From JAGXFP01 sp039714535 (lineage in GTDB: Bacteria; Desulfobacterota; Desulfobulbia; Desulfobulbales; JAGXFP01), in NCBI GenBank assembly GCA_039714535.1, contig JBDLJC010000037.1, forward strand, positions 1 to 37,637: a stretch of 37,637 nt of DNA, in the 5' to 3' direction. Position 1 is the first letter of the stretch, and the number at the start of each line of letters is the position of its first letter. The notes below the pieces were generated by a model, which saw only the letters and a list, made by a program, of their open reading frames with translations, searched no databases and was not told the origin of the DNA. Shown here in pieces: positions 8,336 to 16,007 of this stretch. The translations under genes and the position numbers were made by a program.

Positions 8336-9775
8336 TTATTTATCTATAGAGAGGGCATCATTAAGGGCAATCTGCCAACGATGATACCGATCTTCCAGGT
8401 TATGGTTTGCAGAGGGATAAAACCATGTCCCGGGTGATGGTTCCGGCCACTCCCGGGGCTGTGCCAGGAGATAGGCGGTGCCTCTGGCTGTCGCTTCGCA
8501 CTGCCCGGGGCGGTACACCGGTCTTTGGGTGAGATCTGCCAGGCGCTGACATAAGCCGTCCAGGGCTGATAAGCCTCCTGTAATCACAAGCTGTCGGGTA
8601 GGGCTGAGATATTTTTCCAATTCATGCAGGTTCTCATTGAGCAGGAACAGGATGGACTCGATGACCGCAACGATTTTTTCCCAGCCCTCACCTTCATCAA
8701 CAAATCGTGAGGTAAAATCTGCAACCCAATAAGGCGCACCCAGCCCCGAGACGCCGTTGAGAAAGAGGGGCGGTGCTTGCGCTTTAAGCAGCCACTCTTC
8801 AAGATGGGCCTCGACTGCACGGGCTTTTATGCCCAGTGATCTGCCGATCTCATCCAGGGCGCTTCCGGCCCCGTTCACCGTGCCCTCCAGCACATACCTG
8901 GTGTGCCGGTCGTCCGCCCACACCACACTGGTCAGTAAATTTTCAACATCATCTCTAGGCTCAGCCAACACCTGTTGGACAAAGGCCCCGGTGCCTATGT
9001 TCACATAGGCGGTGTCCGGTTCCGGTTCAGCAAAGGCAAACAGGGCCGCTGATTGATCACCATTAACAATGGTCAGTGGAATCCGGTGGCCATTACAATT
9101 GAGATGGCCATATTGATGATGGGTGGGCACACAGACCGGCAAGGCCTCACGCGGCACCTCAAATAATTGCAACAGATCATTATCCCAATCCAGTTGCTGA
9201 CAATTCCATAACAGGGTGCGCGAACCATTGGCCGGGTCTACCAAGATAGGCTGCTCTTCCAATAAATGAAAAAGCAGGAAGCTGGCCAGCGGGCCAAAGG
9301 CCAGACGACCTGATTCGTAAGATTGGGCAACCCGGGGCAGGTTGTCCAGACACCAGCGCAGCTTACTGGCCCCGTAATGGGCGGTGGGAAACAGGCCGGT
9401 CTTCTGGTGGATCATTTCCCGGTATTGAGCAAATTTCTTCATCCACTTGGCGGTACGGGTGTCCTGCCAACTGATAATGGGTGATAAGGGTTCACCTGTC
9501 TGCCGATCCCAACAGACAATGCTGGATCTTTGCGTGGCAAGTCCACCATTTTTTATCTGCTCTATTTTATCTCCCAGATTCTCCAGCGCCAAGGCCAGGG
9601 CAGACCATAGCGAGGCAATAATCTCATCAGGATCATGTTCAATATGATCTTCCTCATTACGTCTGGTGCCAATGTTCGTGCTGCCTTCTGTTACCACGCG
9701 ACCCTGGTGATCAAAAACCATGACCCGGCTGGCGTGCCCGCCTTGATCAATTGCCAGATAAAGCTCATCAGACAT
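8336..9775 (-). CDS. FGGY-family carbohydrate kinase (glycerol kinase-like)
   Basis: A 479-residue protein of usual FGGY length. The N-terminal LAIDQGGHASRVMVFD matches the glycerol-kinase nucleotide loop, which normally reads DQGTTSSR; here the Thr pair is replaced by Gly-His. GLATQRSSIVCWDRQTGEPLSPIISWQDTRT (about 98-128) is very glycerol kinase-like. VNGDQSAALFAF carries the predicted catalytic Asp, and YVNIGTGAFVQQVL is the second phosphate segment. LVITGGLSALDGLCQRLADLTQRPV is the C-terminal FGGY signature. The substrate cannot be read from the sequence; glycerol is possible but the loop change and the neighbours make a different polyol or sugar plausible. AAAGG precedes the ATG, which lies 10 bp after the radical SAM stop: the middle gene of three. 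Confidence 0.88.
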   Translation of the reverse strand: MSDELYLAIDQGGHASRVMVFDHQGRVVTEGSTNIGTRRNEEDHIEHDPDEIIASLWSALALALENLGDKIEQIKNGGLATQRSSIVCWDRQTGEPLSPIISWQDTRTAKWMKKFAQYREMIHQKTGLFPTAHYGASKLRWCLDNLPRVAQSYESGRLAFGPLASFLLFHLLEEQPILVDPANGSRTLLWNCQQLDWDNDLLQLFEVPREALPVCVPTHHQYGHLNCNGHRIPLTIVNGDQSAALFAFAEPEPDTAYVNIGTGAFVQQVLAEPRDDVENLLTSVVWADDRHTRYVLEGTVNGAGSALDEIGRSLGIKARAVEAHLEEWLLKAQAPPLFLNGVSGLGAPYWVADFTSRFVDEGEGWEKIVAVIESILFLLNENLHELEKYLSPTRQLVITGGLSALDGLCQRLADLTQRPVYRPGQCEATARGTAYLLAQPREWPEPSPGTWFYPSANHNLEDRYHRWQIALNDALSIDK

Positions 9776-9785
9776 ATGTTTTCCT

Positions 9786-10940
9786 TTAAATAAACTGCTG
9801 CATTAGAGCATCAATGATATCATCAAAGTTTTTTGGAGTTGCCCCCAACTCTGTACACATTTCCAGGGCGTAACCACGTTGGGTCGGATTGGCCAAATCA
9901 CTGAATCTGGCCAATCTATGGGTTCTCCGGCCTATACAGAAAATCATCTGCTCCTCGGGATCAAGCTGCAGGAACTCCCGGAGAGGTTGCATCATTCTCT
10001 CTTTATCATCAGGCAGCACTCCGTCAATTTCAGGAAAGAGGTTCAGGACATGATCACTTCGTACCTCACTGTTGATGCCAGCCAGCTCTTCCAGGAAAAG
10101 AAGTAATTCTCTGGCTGTATCGACCTCGCCCATTTTATCAAAAGTGCCTTCCTCAAACTGCTCGGTGAGTGGTGCTCCGGCAGGAAGAGCCAGGGAGCGC
10201 AAGCGGATAAAATCAGGATTGATCTGATTCAGAGCATCGGCAGATTCAAGGGCGTGCTCCCGCGATAATGCTTGGCCACCAAGCCCCGGCATAAAGTATT
10301 CCGATAATTCGATACCGGCCTGTTTAACTTTTTGGCCAGCCACAATCTGGGTTGCCTTGTCTACCCCCTTGTTTACCATCTTGAGGACCTTATCCGAGCC
10401 GGATTCCATGCCGATATGGATCCGGTTAAGACCGGCTCTGGCCATCCGACTTAAGTATTCAGAGCTTATCCTGGCGATGGTATGGGAACGGGCGTATGAG
10501 GTTATCCTCGTAACCTTGGGGAAGGCCCCTTTAAAATGAAGCAATATCCGGATGATATCGTCCGGTTTAACGATCAGGCTGTTGCCATCCTGGATGAAGA
10601 TTGATTTCATCCCGTTGGCGACGAAATTTAACGCGGCATGGAGCGCTCCAAGATCAGCTTTGCCGCCATTCGATGCGAGCCTCGCGAGCTCTCTTCGGGA
10701 AATGGGACTGCCGGATTTTCCGGCCGCAACAATAGCCTCAACATAAAAACGAACCGTATCAATGTCCCTTAACACGTGATCTACAGGGCGCAGGCTGAAC
10801 TTGGCGTCCTTATATATGGGACAAAAGGTGCAGCGATTCCACGGGCAGTTGCGGGTAATTCTTACCAGCAAGCTTTCCGCCTCACTGGGGGGCCTAATCG
10901 GTCCTTGTTCAAAACCGCTATATGGTTCAATGATTTTCAT
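9786..10940 (-). CDS. radical SAM protein, CPWNRCxFC type
   Basis: A 384-residue radical SAM enzyme. The cluster motif is C32-x4-C37-x2-C40 in ITRNCPWNRCTFCPIYKDAKF, a spaced variant of the classical C-x3-C-x2-C. It is followed by a barrel with IFIQDGNSLIVKPDDI, VTRITSYARSHTIAR, LNRIHIGMESGSDKVLKMVNKG and GIELSEYFMPGLGG, as in the Elp3/YgiQ-like COG1032 group. There is no B12-binding domain in front. The substrate is unknown. It is the first gene of a minus-strand operon with the FGGY kinase and the metal-less amidohydrolase, with 10 and 13 bp gaps, so the three probably serve one process. No strong ribosome site is visible before the ATG. Confidence 0.85.
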   Translation of the reverse strand: MKIIEPYSGFEQGPIRPPSEAESLLVRITRNCPWNRCTFCPIYKDAKFSLRPVDHVLRDIDTVRFYVEAIVAAGKSGSPISRRELARLASNGGKADLGALHAALNFVANGMKSIFIQDGNSLIVKPDDIIRILLHFKGAFPKVTRITSYARSHTIARISSEYLSRMARAGLNRIHIGMESGSDKVLKMVNKGVDKATQIVAGQKVKQAGIELSEYFMPGLGGQALSREHALESADALNQINPDFIRLRSLALPAGAPLTEQFEEGTFDKMGEVDTARELLLFLEELAGINSEVRSDHVLNLFPEIDGVLPDDKERMMQPLREFLQLDPEEQMIFCIGRRTHRLARFSDLANPTQRGYALEMCTELGATPKNFDDIIDALMQQFI

Positions 10941-11086
10941 GTTTTTTATTCTTTGATTGAACTAAACAAGGGGCAAATCCGCTCTTGGTTTTTGTGGAAG
11001 AGAAGAGATGCGATTCAGAGTTGGGCCGTTCTTATAGGTTATAAGTTAACTAATTCAAATGCCAATTGTATGACTCGCTCAACTGC

Positions 11087-11111
11087 TTATCTGCCTGATG
11101 CCGGCAGATAA
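11087..11111. repeat. 9-bp stem hairpin between the AsmA-like gene and the radical SAM gene
   Basis: TTATCTGCC (11087-11095) and GGCAGATAA (11103-11111) are a perfect inverted repeat with a 7-nt loop. It lies 46 nt past the stop of the minus-strand AsmA-like gene, in a good place for a terminator. No U-tract follows on the minus strand, so termination is only possible. The remainder of 10941-11157 shows no gene. Confidence 0.5.
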
Positions 11112-11157
11112 AGGCACAAGAAACTTGTAATGTTAAGAGTGTGCCAAATTTACCCGA

Positions 11158-13158
11158 TCATTTAAAAAGGTTCTGCAACAGTTTGTTGACCTCTTTTTCG
11201 AGAACCTTGGTCGCCTCTTTTTTGATAAGCGCGGAGGTATCGAGTTTGACGTCAGGTTTGTCGACCTTGCCCCTGATGCTAACGGTGATGGGATTGTTGT
11301 TGGCTAGGACATCGAGGTTGGCATCGACCTGCTTCGTTTTGGAATTTAGAGTCGCCTTTTTGCCGATGATCGACGAACTGTTGTTTGACCGCAGGTCTAG
11401 GTCGGAGGTGATCAGCTCCTTATTGATCTTGCTGTGCAGGGTGCCGGTAAACCGCTCTTTATAGAGGTCGGTTTGGGCCAGATTCAGGAGAAGGTCGAGC
11501 ATGATATTGCGAGTGAATTTGCCGTCACTGAGATTGGCGGCAAAGGTCCCCTTTTTCTGTTTAAGATTATAGGCAAGGGAGCCGTCCAGTGAAGAAGCCA
11601 ATATCTCCGGGTAGATCAGCATCTTCAAGGCCTCAAGGGTCTGAATTTTTTTGATGTCGACATGGACGTCGTCGTCATGGACAATGGCATCGAGACGGCC
11701 GCCGAGGGTGTCGGCGTGGGCCGTAAGATCGAGGTGTTCGCCTTTTTTCAGGTCCCCCTTGACGGTCATGGCGCCTTTGAGGTGACGGCCGGTCACAAAA
11801 AAGAACCTGTCCAGGTTGGGGATATCGGCCTGGTAATCGCTGGTCAGGAGCGATTCGTTAAGATCGTAACGCGTGCGGTTCATCTTGAGAGTCACCAGCG
11901 ACGAGTTGAGGATGGTTGTGGTGTCAATGAACTTTCCGGCCAGCGTGGTTCGCGTCTTGATGTTGAAGGTTGTATCCGGCATATCGCCGAGAGTAAACTC
12001 AGCGGCGATCACCTTGCCGTCAAGCAGCCCCTTGCTGAGTTCGGAGGTGATACTCCCTTTGAGCTCGCCAGCCTTTGCATCGGCGATGTTGATATCGACA
12101 TTCAGCACTCCGTCTCCGTAATGCGGTTTTGAGACCATAAAAAGGGCGCGGGCAAGCTGCAGATTTTTAATTTTCGCAGTTATACTGGCGGGCGCAAAAT
12201 CGCTGAGTCCGGCCTGAAAGGTACTCTTGCTGCCGGCCAGGTCGCTCGCCCCTTCTACATGCAGCCATTTCCGGTCGCCTTTCGCCGTACCACTGAGTTT
12301 CAGCGCCCCGCGCAGCGGTGTTCCGGTAAAAGGCTGCAGCAATTCTAGCTTGGCAAAATCGACGTGATAACTCAGGTCCATGCCCATGGTCTTGGGGACC
12401 AAGCTGCCCTTGGAGGCGATTGTGGCAAGGGTCGAGGCAAACTGCGTCCGGTAGCCGAGCTCTTTGCCTTTAAGCGTGACATTTAAAGCGTAGGTAAACG
12501 GTGTCTGCGGCAGAGTAATGTCGTACTCTTTCTTGAACACGGTACTGTCCAGCTCGCCCTGGTTGATTTTGACCTCGGCCTGGCCTTTGAGATTGTCGGG
12601 GTCAAGATCGGTAAGGGTCAGATCGACATCGAGTTGGCCCGTCGCCGATGACGGCTGGCCCACCATATGGAGGAGCTTGGCAAGCTCTGCATTATTCATC
12701 TTGGCCAGCACCTGACGGGGCTGCAGATTCTCAAGGGTTACATCGTAACTCGTCTGGCTGGCGGCGATATCGCTGGAACCGGTGATGAGCAGATCATCGA
12801 GACTACCCGTGACCGTTCCTGCAGTTTGAAATTTGCCGTATAGAGTGGTCTTGGTCAGTGATTGCAGGGCAGGCAGGTCATTGAACAGCACGCGGTAGGT
12901 CGCCGTCAGACTCCGGCTGAGAAGACCAAAGTCTCCTTCTCCTTCGAGGCGGTTGTCCTGGCTGAGAAACAGCGTCACCGCAAAGCGGCCGGGCCGCAGT
13001 TCAAACTTCTGCAGGGTTGCCGGCAAAGCGGTTGCCCGGTTGATCTTTTTTTCGATGATCGGAGCGATGAGGGCATTGCCTGGTGAAGTGAAAAGCAGGG
13101 AATAACCCGCTGCACACAGAACGAGAATGATGCCGGTGACCATACCTAGCCATTTCAT
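11158..13158 (-). CDS. AsmA-like envelope protein
   Basis: A 666-residue protein with one N-terminal membrane segment (residues 3-25) and a long periplasmic region of alternating beta-strand pattern. It has repeated segments of the type G-L-D-(V)-L-TDL and KGSITSELSKGLLDG (for example about 170-210, 370-410, 480-560), and ends KEATKVLEKEVNKLLQNLFK. This composition is that of AsmA/TamB/YhdP-like proteins, which in E. coli are inner-membrane-anchored bridges involved in outer membrane lipid and protein homeostasis. Assignment rests on overall pattern, not on a single motif. ATG at 13158 has AGGA about 11 nt upstream. A structured leader lies at 13184-13239. It appears to be a single-gene unit. 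Confidence 0.7.
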   Translation of the reverse strand: MKWLGMVTGIILVLCAAGYSLLFTSPGNALIAPIIEKKINRATALPATLQKFELRPGRFAVTLFLSQDNRLEGEGDFGLLSRSLTATYRVLFNDLPALQSLTKTTLYGKFQTAGTVTGSLDDLLITGSSDIAASQTSYDVTLENLQPRQVLAKMNNAELAKLLHMVGQPSSATGQLDVDLTLTDLDPDNLKGQAEVKINQGELDSTVFKKEYDITLPQTPFTYALNVTLKGKELGYRTQFASTLATIASKGSLVPKTMGMDLSYHVDFAKLELLQPFTGTPLRGALKLSGTAKGDRKWLHVEGASDLAGSKSTFQAGLSDFAPASITAKIKNLQLARALFMVSKPHYGDGVLNVDINIADAKAGELKGSITSELSKGLLDGKVIAAEFTLGDMPDTTFNIKTRTTLAGKFIDTTTILNSSLVTLKMNRTRYDLNESLLTSDYQADIPNLDRFFFVTGRHLKGAMTVKGDLKKGEHLDLTAHADTLGGRLDAIVHDDDVHVDIKKIQTLEALKMLIYPEILASSLDGSLAYNLKQKKGTFAANLSDGKFTRNIMLDLLLNLAQTDLYKERFTGTLHSKINKELITSDLDLRSNNSSSIIGKKATLNSKTKQVDANLDVLANNNPITVSIRGKVDKPDVKLDTSALIKKEATKVLEKEVNKLLQNLFK

Positions 13159-13183
13159 AAAGAGATCCTTTTTTGTTCTAAAG

Positions 13184-13239
13184 GGTTCATCAATAACAAG
13201 GCCCTTGTCAAGAGATAAACTTCTATCTTGAGATGAACC
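13184..13239. promoter_or_regulatory. nested inverted repeats in the leader of the AsmA-like gene
   Basis: GGTTCATC (13184-13191) pairs with GATGAACC (13232-13239). Inside, TCAAGA (13208-13213) pairs with TCTTGA (13226-13231), and ACAAGG-C-CCTTGT around 13196-13208 is palindromic. The stem could form in the leader just upstream of the ribosome site of the minus-strand gene. It matches no riboswitch class I recognise. Confidence 0.35.
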
Positions 13240-13327
13240 TTATAACAAGGAGGGGAGGTTGGGGGAGCTGGGAAGCTGGGGTTGGATCAAGTCAAGTGAT
13301 TGATAATCCATACTTAATTATTGATAG

Positions 13328-13576
13328 TCAGATCTTAAACCTACTCCGCCAGTAGCTGCCGTAAACTACGCCCATGGGGTTGTTGGCCAGGAGCCGATCC
13401 TTGACCACCAGAACCGTTACCGGGGCAATGGATGCGACGCAGAATATCGCTAATGTCCTGGAGATGCGATTCTTCTCAAGCTGGTAATCACTCAAGTCCA
13501 GTTTGCCCCCGGTATAATCGAATCCTTCGTGTTGGCAACAATTCCAGGGCTTCTGTTTGCAGTCAGCACAGCGCAT
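13328..13576 (-). CDS. small cysteine-rich membrane protein, unknown function
   Basis: An 82-residue protein, not recognised. The N terminus reads MRCADCKQKPWNCCQHEGF, with CxxC and CCxH groups that could bind a metal. A single hydrophobic segment (about 44-60, AIFCVASIAPVTVLVV) suggests a membrane anchor, followed by a short basic tail. GAGAGA lies a reasonable distance before the ATG. It is divergent from the RluA-N-like gene with a 142-bp gap. A shadow frame cannot be fully excluded, but no competing gene overlaps most of it. Confidence 0.5.
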   Translation of the reverse strand: MRCADCKQKPWNCCQHEGFDYTGGKLDLSDYQLEKNRISRTLAIFCVASIAPVTVLVVKDRLLANNPMGVVYGSYWRSRFKI

Positions 13577-13718
13577 AATATTTTTCTCTCTTAATTGTTA
13601 TTGAACATGGCTGAGGCAGGTCTTGCATGTGGCAAAATTGAGCGGATTCTAAATTGTGGGGGAGGGGATTACCCTTTCTCCTTTTGCACGAAAACAAAAA
13701 CTCCTGTATGGTCGCAAC

Positions 13719-14504
13719 ATGTGTGCCCATCGAGAATTCCAATATGGTGGTTATTGTCAGGAATGCGGTAGCCTGCATGCTCTACCGGTGCAACCGGCAA
13801 TGACGGCCGCGACCAGCCTCATGGCAGAATTAGAGGATAACAGCCTGCCGGCGCCATTTGCGACTGAGACTCTCTTTGGCAAAGCCAGAGGGAAAATGTT
13901 TGGTGTCATGCTGACTCAAAACATATCTGGCGAGCAGCAAATCATTAAGGCCTTTTCAGGGCAACTCAATGGTGAGTGGCTCATTCCAGGCTGGGTTCCG
14001 CCACTGTTTGACGTCAACCATTTTAATGGTATAAACACCCCGGAGGAGAAACGAGTCAAGGCACTCAGTAAGCAAATCAACAACACTGACTGCAAAGATG
14101 AACAGCTAGCTCTCAAAATTGCACGCAGGGCACGTTGCCGGATCCTTATGAAAAACCTCCATCGTTTGTATATTCTCCACAATTTCAGGGGAGAACAACG
14201 GCCCATGGCCAGTTTTTTCCATGCAAAAAAGGGTATGCCAACCGGGGCAGGAGATTGTTGTGCGCCGAAGCTCATTCAGCACGCTCTGCAACATGAACTT
14301 CTCCCCATTGGCATGGCAGAATTTTATTTTGGCCGGGAAAACAGGTCAAAAACCAAGCAACATGGCCATTTTTATTCCTCCTGCGCTTCTGGATGTGCGC
14401 CAATTTTAGGATTTATGCTCTGTGGGTTAGAAGAGCTGAGGGCTGATTCAAGCCGGCAGGCTTGGGCCGGACCAAGTCAATTGCTTGATAAACCGATTAA
14501 TTAG
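13719..14504 (+). CDS. stand-alone RluA-type pseudouridine synthase N-terminal domain protein
   Basis: The C-terminal half, GMPTGAGDCCAPKLIQHALQHELLPIGMAEFYFG and HGHFYSSCASGCAPILGFMLCGL, matches the extra N-terminal region of large RluA-family pseudouridine synthases, known best from Bacteroidetes. There it reads roughly SGAGECCAPKLLQYAY and YYPAC-GKC-PIL-HML-GL. Here the catalytic synthase domain (RLDxxTSG) is absent and the protein ends at about 261 residues, so it is the accessory domain alone. The N terminus has Cys/His pairs (CAHREF, GYCQECG) that may bind zinc. The start at 13719 was chosen because the protein-like sequence begins there; a GTG at 13656 would add 21 poorly conserved-looking residues. 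Neither has a clear ribosome site. Function unknown; nucleic-acid binding is a guess. Confidence 0.65.
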   Translation: MCAHREFQYGGYCQECGSLHALPVQPAMTAATSLMAELEDNSLPAPFATETLFGKARGKMFGVMLTQNISGEQQIIKAFSGQLNGEWLIPGWVPPLFDVNHFNGINTPEEKRVKALSKQINNTDCKDEQLALKIARRARCRILMKNLHRLYILHNFRGEQRPMASFFHAKKGMPTGAGDCCAPKLIQHALQHELLPIGMAEFYFGRENRSKTKQHGHFYSSCASGCAPILGFMLCGLEELRADSSRQAWAGPSQLLDKPIN

Positions 14505-14579
14505 CCCAAAAAACTGTTTGTTTCCAGCCTTAGAGCACTTTTTTTGATGGTGAAAAAAGTATTTTAAAAGGAGAGGGGA

Positions 14580-15170
14580 ATGTTTAGCAGCGCGTCTTTG
14601 ATAAGCCCACTTATTCTACTAGCATCGGGGATGATTGTTTTTCCTGCCAGTTGCATTGCCGGTCAGGGCGAGAATAACCGCAGCCAAGACAACCTGGTTA
14701 ATCCACAACGCTTAGTTTCCGCCCATAACAACTGGCGGAAGAAGGTCGGGGTGGCCGGACTCAAGTGGTCTCCTGTTCTTGAGAACAAGGCGATTGCTTG
14801 GGCGAACGAGTTAAAGGAAAACAACGACTGCCGGATGAAGCACAGCGGGTCGGGGGAGAACCTCTTTTGGGCCTCCGCCTATAAGACCGCGACCAAGGAG
14901 GGCGATGGCGACTGGCAGTGGCAGAGCCGGATGAAAGAGATCCGCGAGCAGCAGGTTGTCGATAGTTGGGGAAGTGAAATAGAGTGGTACTCGTACGAAA
15001 GCAATAGCTGTAACGCCCCGGCCGGCAAAAGCTGCGGTCATTACACCCAGCTGGTCTGGGGCGGAACAACAGAGGTGGGCTGCGGCAAGGCGCTATGCCC
15101 GGACAATTCACAGATCTGGGTCTGCAATTACGCCTCGCCCGGAAATATTGTCGGCCAAAGCCCTTATTGA
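14580..15170 (+). CDS. secreted CAP-superfamily (PR-1/SCP-like) protein
   Basis: A 196-residue protein with a signal peptide (about 1-28, ending ASCIAG). It is a complete CAP domain. H49 lies in LVSAHNNWR, followed by LKWSPVLENKAIAWAN. E93 is in GENLFW, E135 in EIEWY, and H154 in CGHYTQLVWGGTTEVGCG. The end, IWVCNYASPGNIVGQSPY, is the classical PR-1 C-terminal motif. H49/E93/E135/H154 correspond to the four-residue cavity of CAP proteins. This arrangement is close to plant and eukaryotic PR-1 proteins rather than the shorter YkwD-type bacterial CAP proteins. Six Cys probably form disulfides in the periplasm or outside. AAAGGAGAGGGG gives a very strong ribosome site. Role: lipid or sterol binding, or an extracellular effector, is known for relatives; here unknown. 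Confidence 0.9.
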   Translation: MFSSASLISPLILLASGMIVFPASCIAGQGENNRSQDNLVNPQRLVSAHNNWRKKVGVAGLKWSPVLENKAIAWANELKENNDCRMKHSGSGENLFWASAYKTATKEGDGDWQWQSRMKEIREQQVVDSWGSEIEWYSYESNSCNAPAGKSCGHYTQLVWGGTTEVGCGKALCPDNSQIWVCNYASPGNIVGQSPY

Positions 15171-15296
15171 CGGCTCTGAAACGGGATCGGCCCCCAATAG
15201 TTAATTAAAGCGGCACAGAGCAATTATCAAATGAGCAGGATCGCGCGGGTTTTTTTGCTGATTAGGGGCATGTTGCTCGATCCTCAGGACAATGAG

Positions 15297-16007
15297 ATGA
15301 ATATGAGTGATGAAATAGGCTGGCAATATAATGAATTTACCCAGGTAGGGAAGGACTACAGTAATTCGGATGAAGTCGAGGAGTATGATTCAAGGCATTC
15401 GGACTTCCGGGATATTGAGGGGGAAAGCAACGCTGTCCTTGATACCCTCGGGGCGGGTGAAGAAGATATCCTGATTGACTTCGGCTCGGGTACCGGGATC
15501 TTTGCCATCCAGGCGGCGCGGCGCTGCTCCCAGGTCTATGCTGTCGACGTTTCACAGGCCATGCTCGACTACGCCAGGACCAAGGCCGAAAAGAGTGGGG
15601 TCGTAAACATCAAGTTTTATCACAGCGGATTTTTAAATTTTAAATATTATGGGCCTCCGGTTGATTTAATCACCACCACATTCGCCTTCCATCACCTGCC
15701 CGACTTCTGGAAAGGAATAGCCTTAAAACGCATGGCCCTGATGCTTAAACCCGGAGGCCGGCTTTTTATCCACGACGCGATCATCGAGGAAGATAACGCC
15801 ATTGAGAATATTGCCGCCCTGATCGAAAAACTGGCGGCGGCGGGCGGTAACTTTATGCGGGAGGATGCGGAAGACCATTTCCGGGAAGAGTTCTCCACCT
15901 ATGACTGGGTCATGGACGGGCTATTGACCCGCACCGGCTTCGAGATCAACAGCAAGGAAATCGAAGAGGGTGTGATTGGGACCTATTATTGCACAAAACT
16001 GCCATGA
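15297..16007 (+). CDS. class I SAM-dependent methyltransferase
   Basis: A 236-residue methyltransferase. Motif I is ILIDFGSGTGIFA (58-70), followed by VYAVDVSQAMLDYARTKA (motif II), LITTTFAFHHLPDF (motif IV) and LKPGGRLFIHDAI (post-motif VI). The substrate is not evident; the fold resembles the Methyltransf_11/25 group acting on small molecules. The start at 15297 was preferred because AGGA lies 7 nt upstream; ATG at 15303 and ATG at 15231 are alternatives. Its TGA overlaps the ATG of the next methyltransferase (ATGA), which implies translational coupling and a shared task. Confidence 0.85.
   Translation: MNMSDEIGWQYNEFTQVGKDYSNSDEVEEYDSRHSDFRDIEGESNAVLDTLGAGEEDILIDFGSGTGIFAIQAARRCSQVYAVDVSQAMLDYARTKAEKSGVVNIKFYHSGFLNFKYYGPPVDLITTTFAFHHLPDFWKGIALKRMALMLKPGGRLFIHDAIIEEDNAIENIAALIEKLAAAGGNFMREDAEDHFREEFSTYDWVMDGLLTRTGFEINSKEIEEGVIGTYYCTKLP

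Noticed and set aside
11662..12132. A 156-codon plus-strand frame inside the AsmA-like gene
   Set aside because: It lies wholly opposite a long coding frame with consistent protein character and has no recognisable domain.
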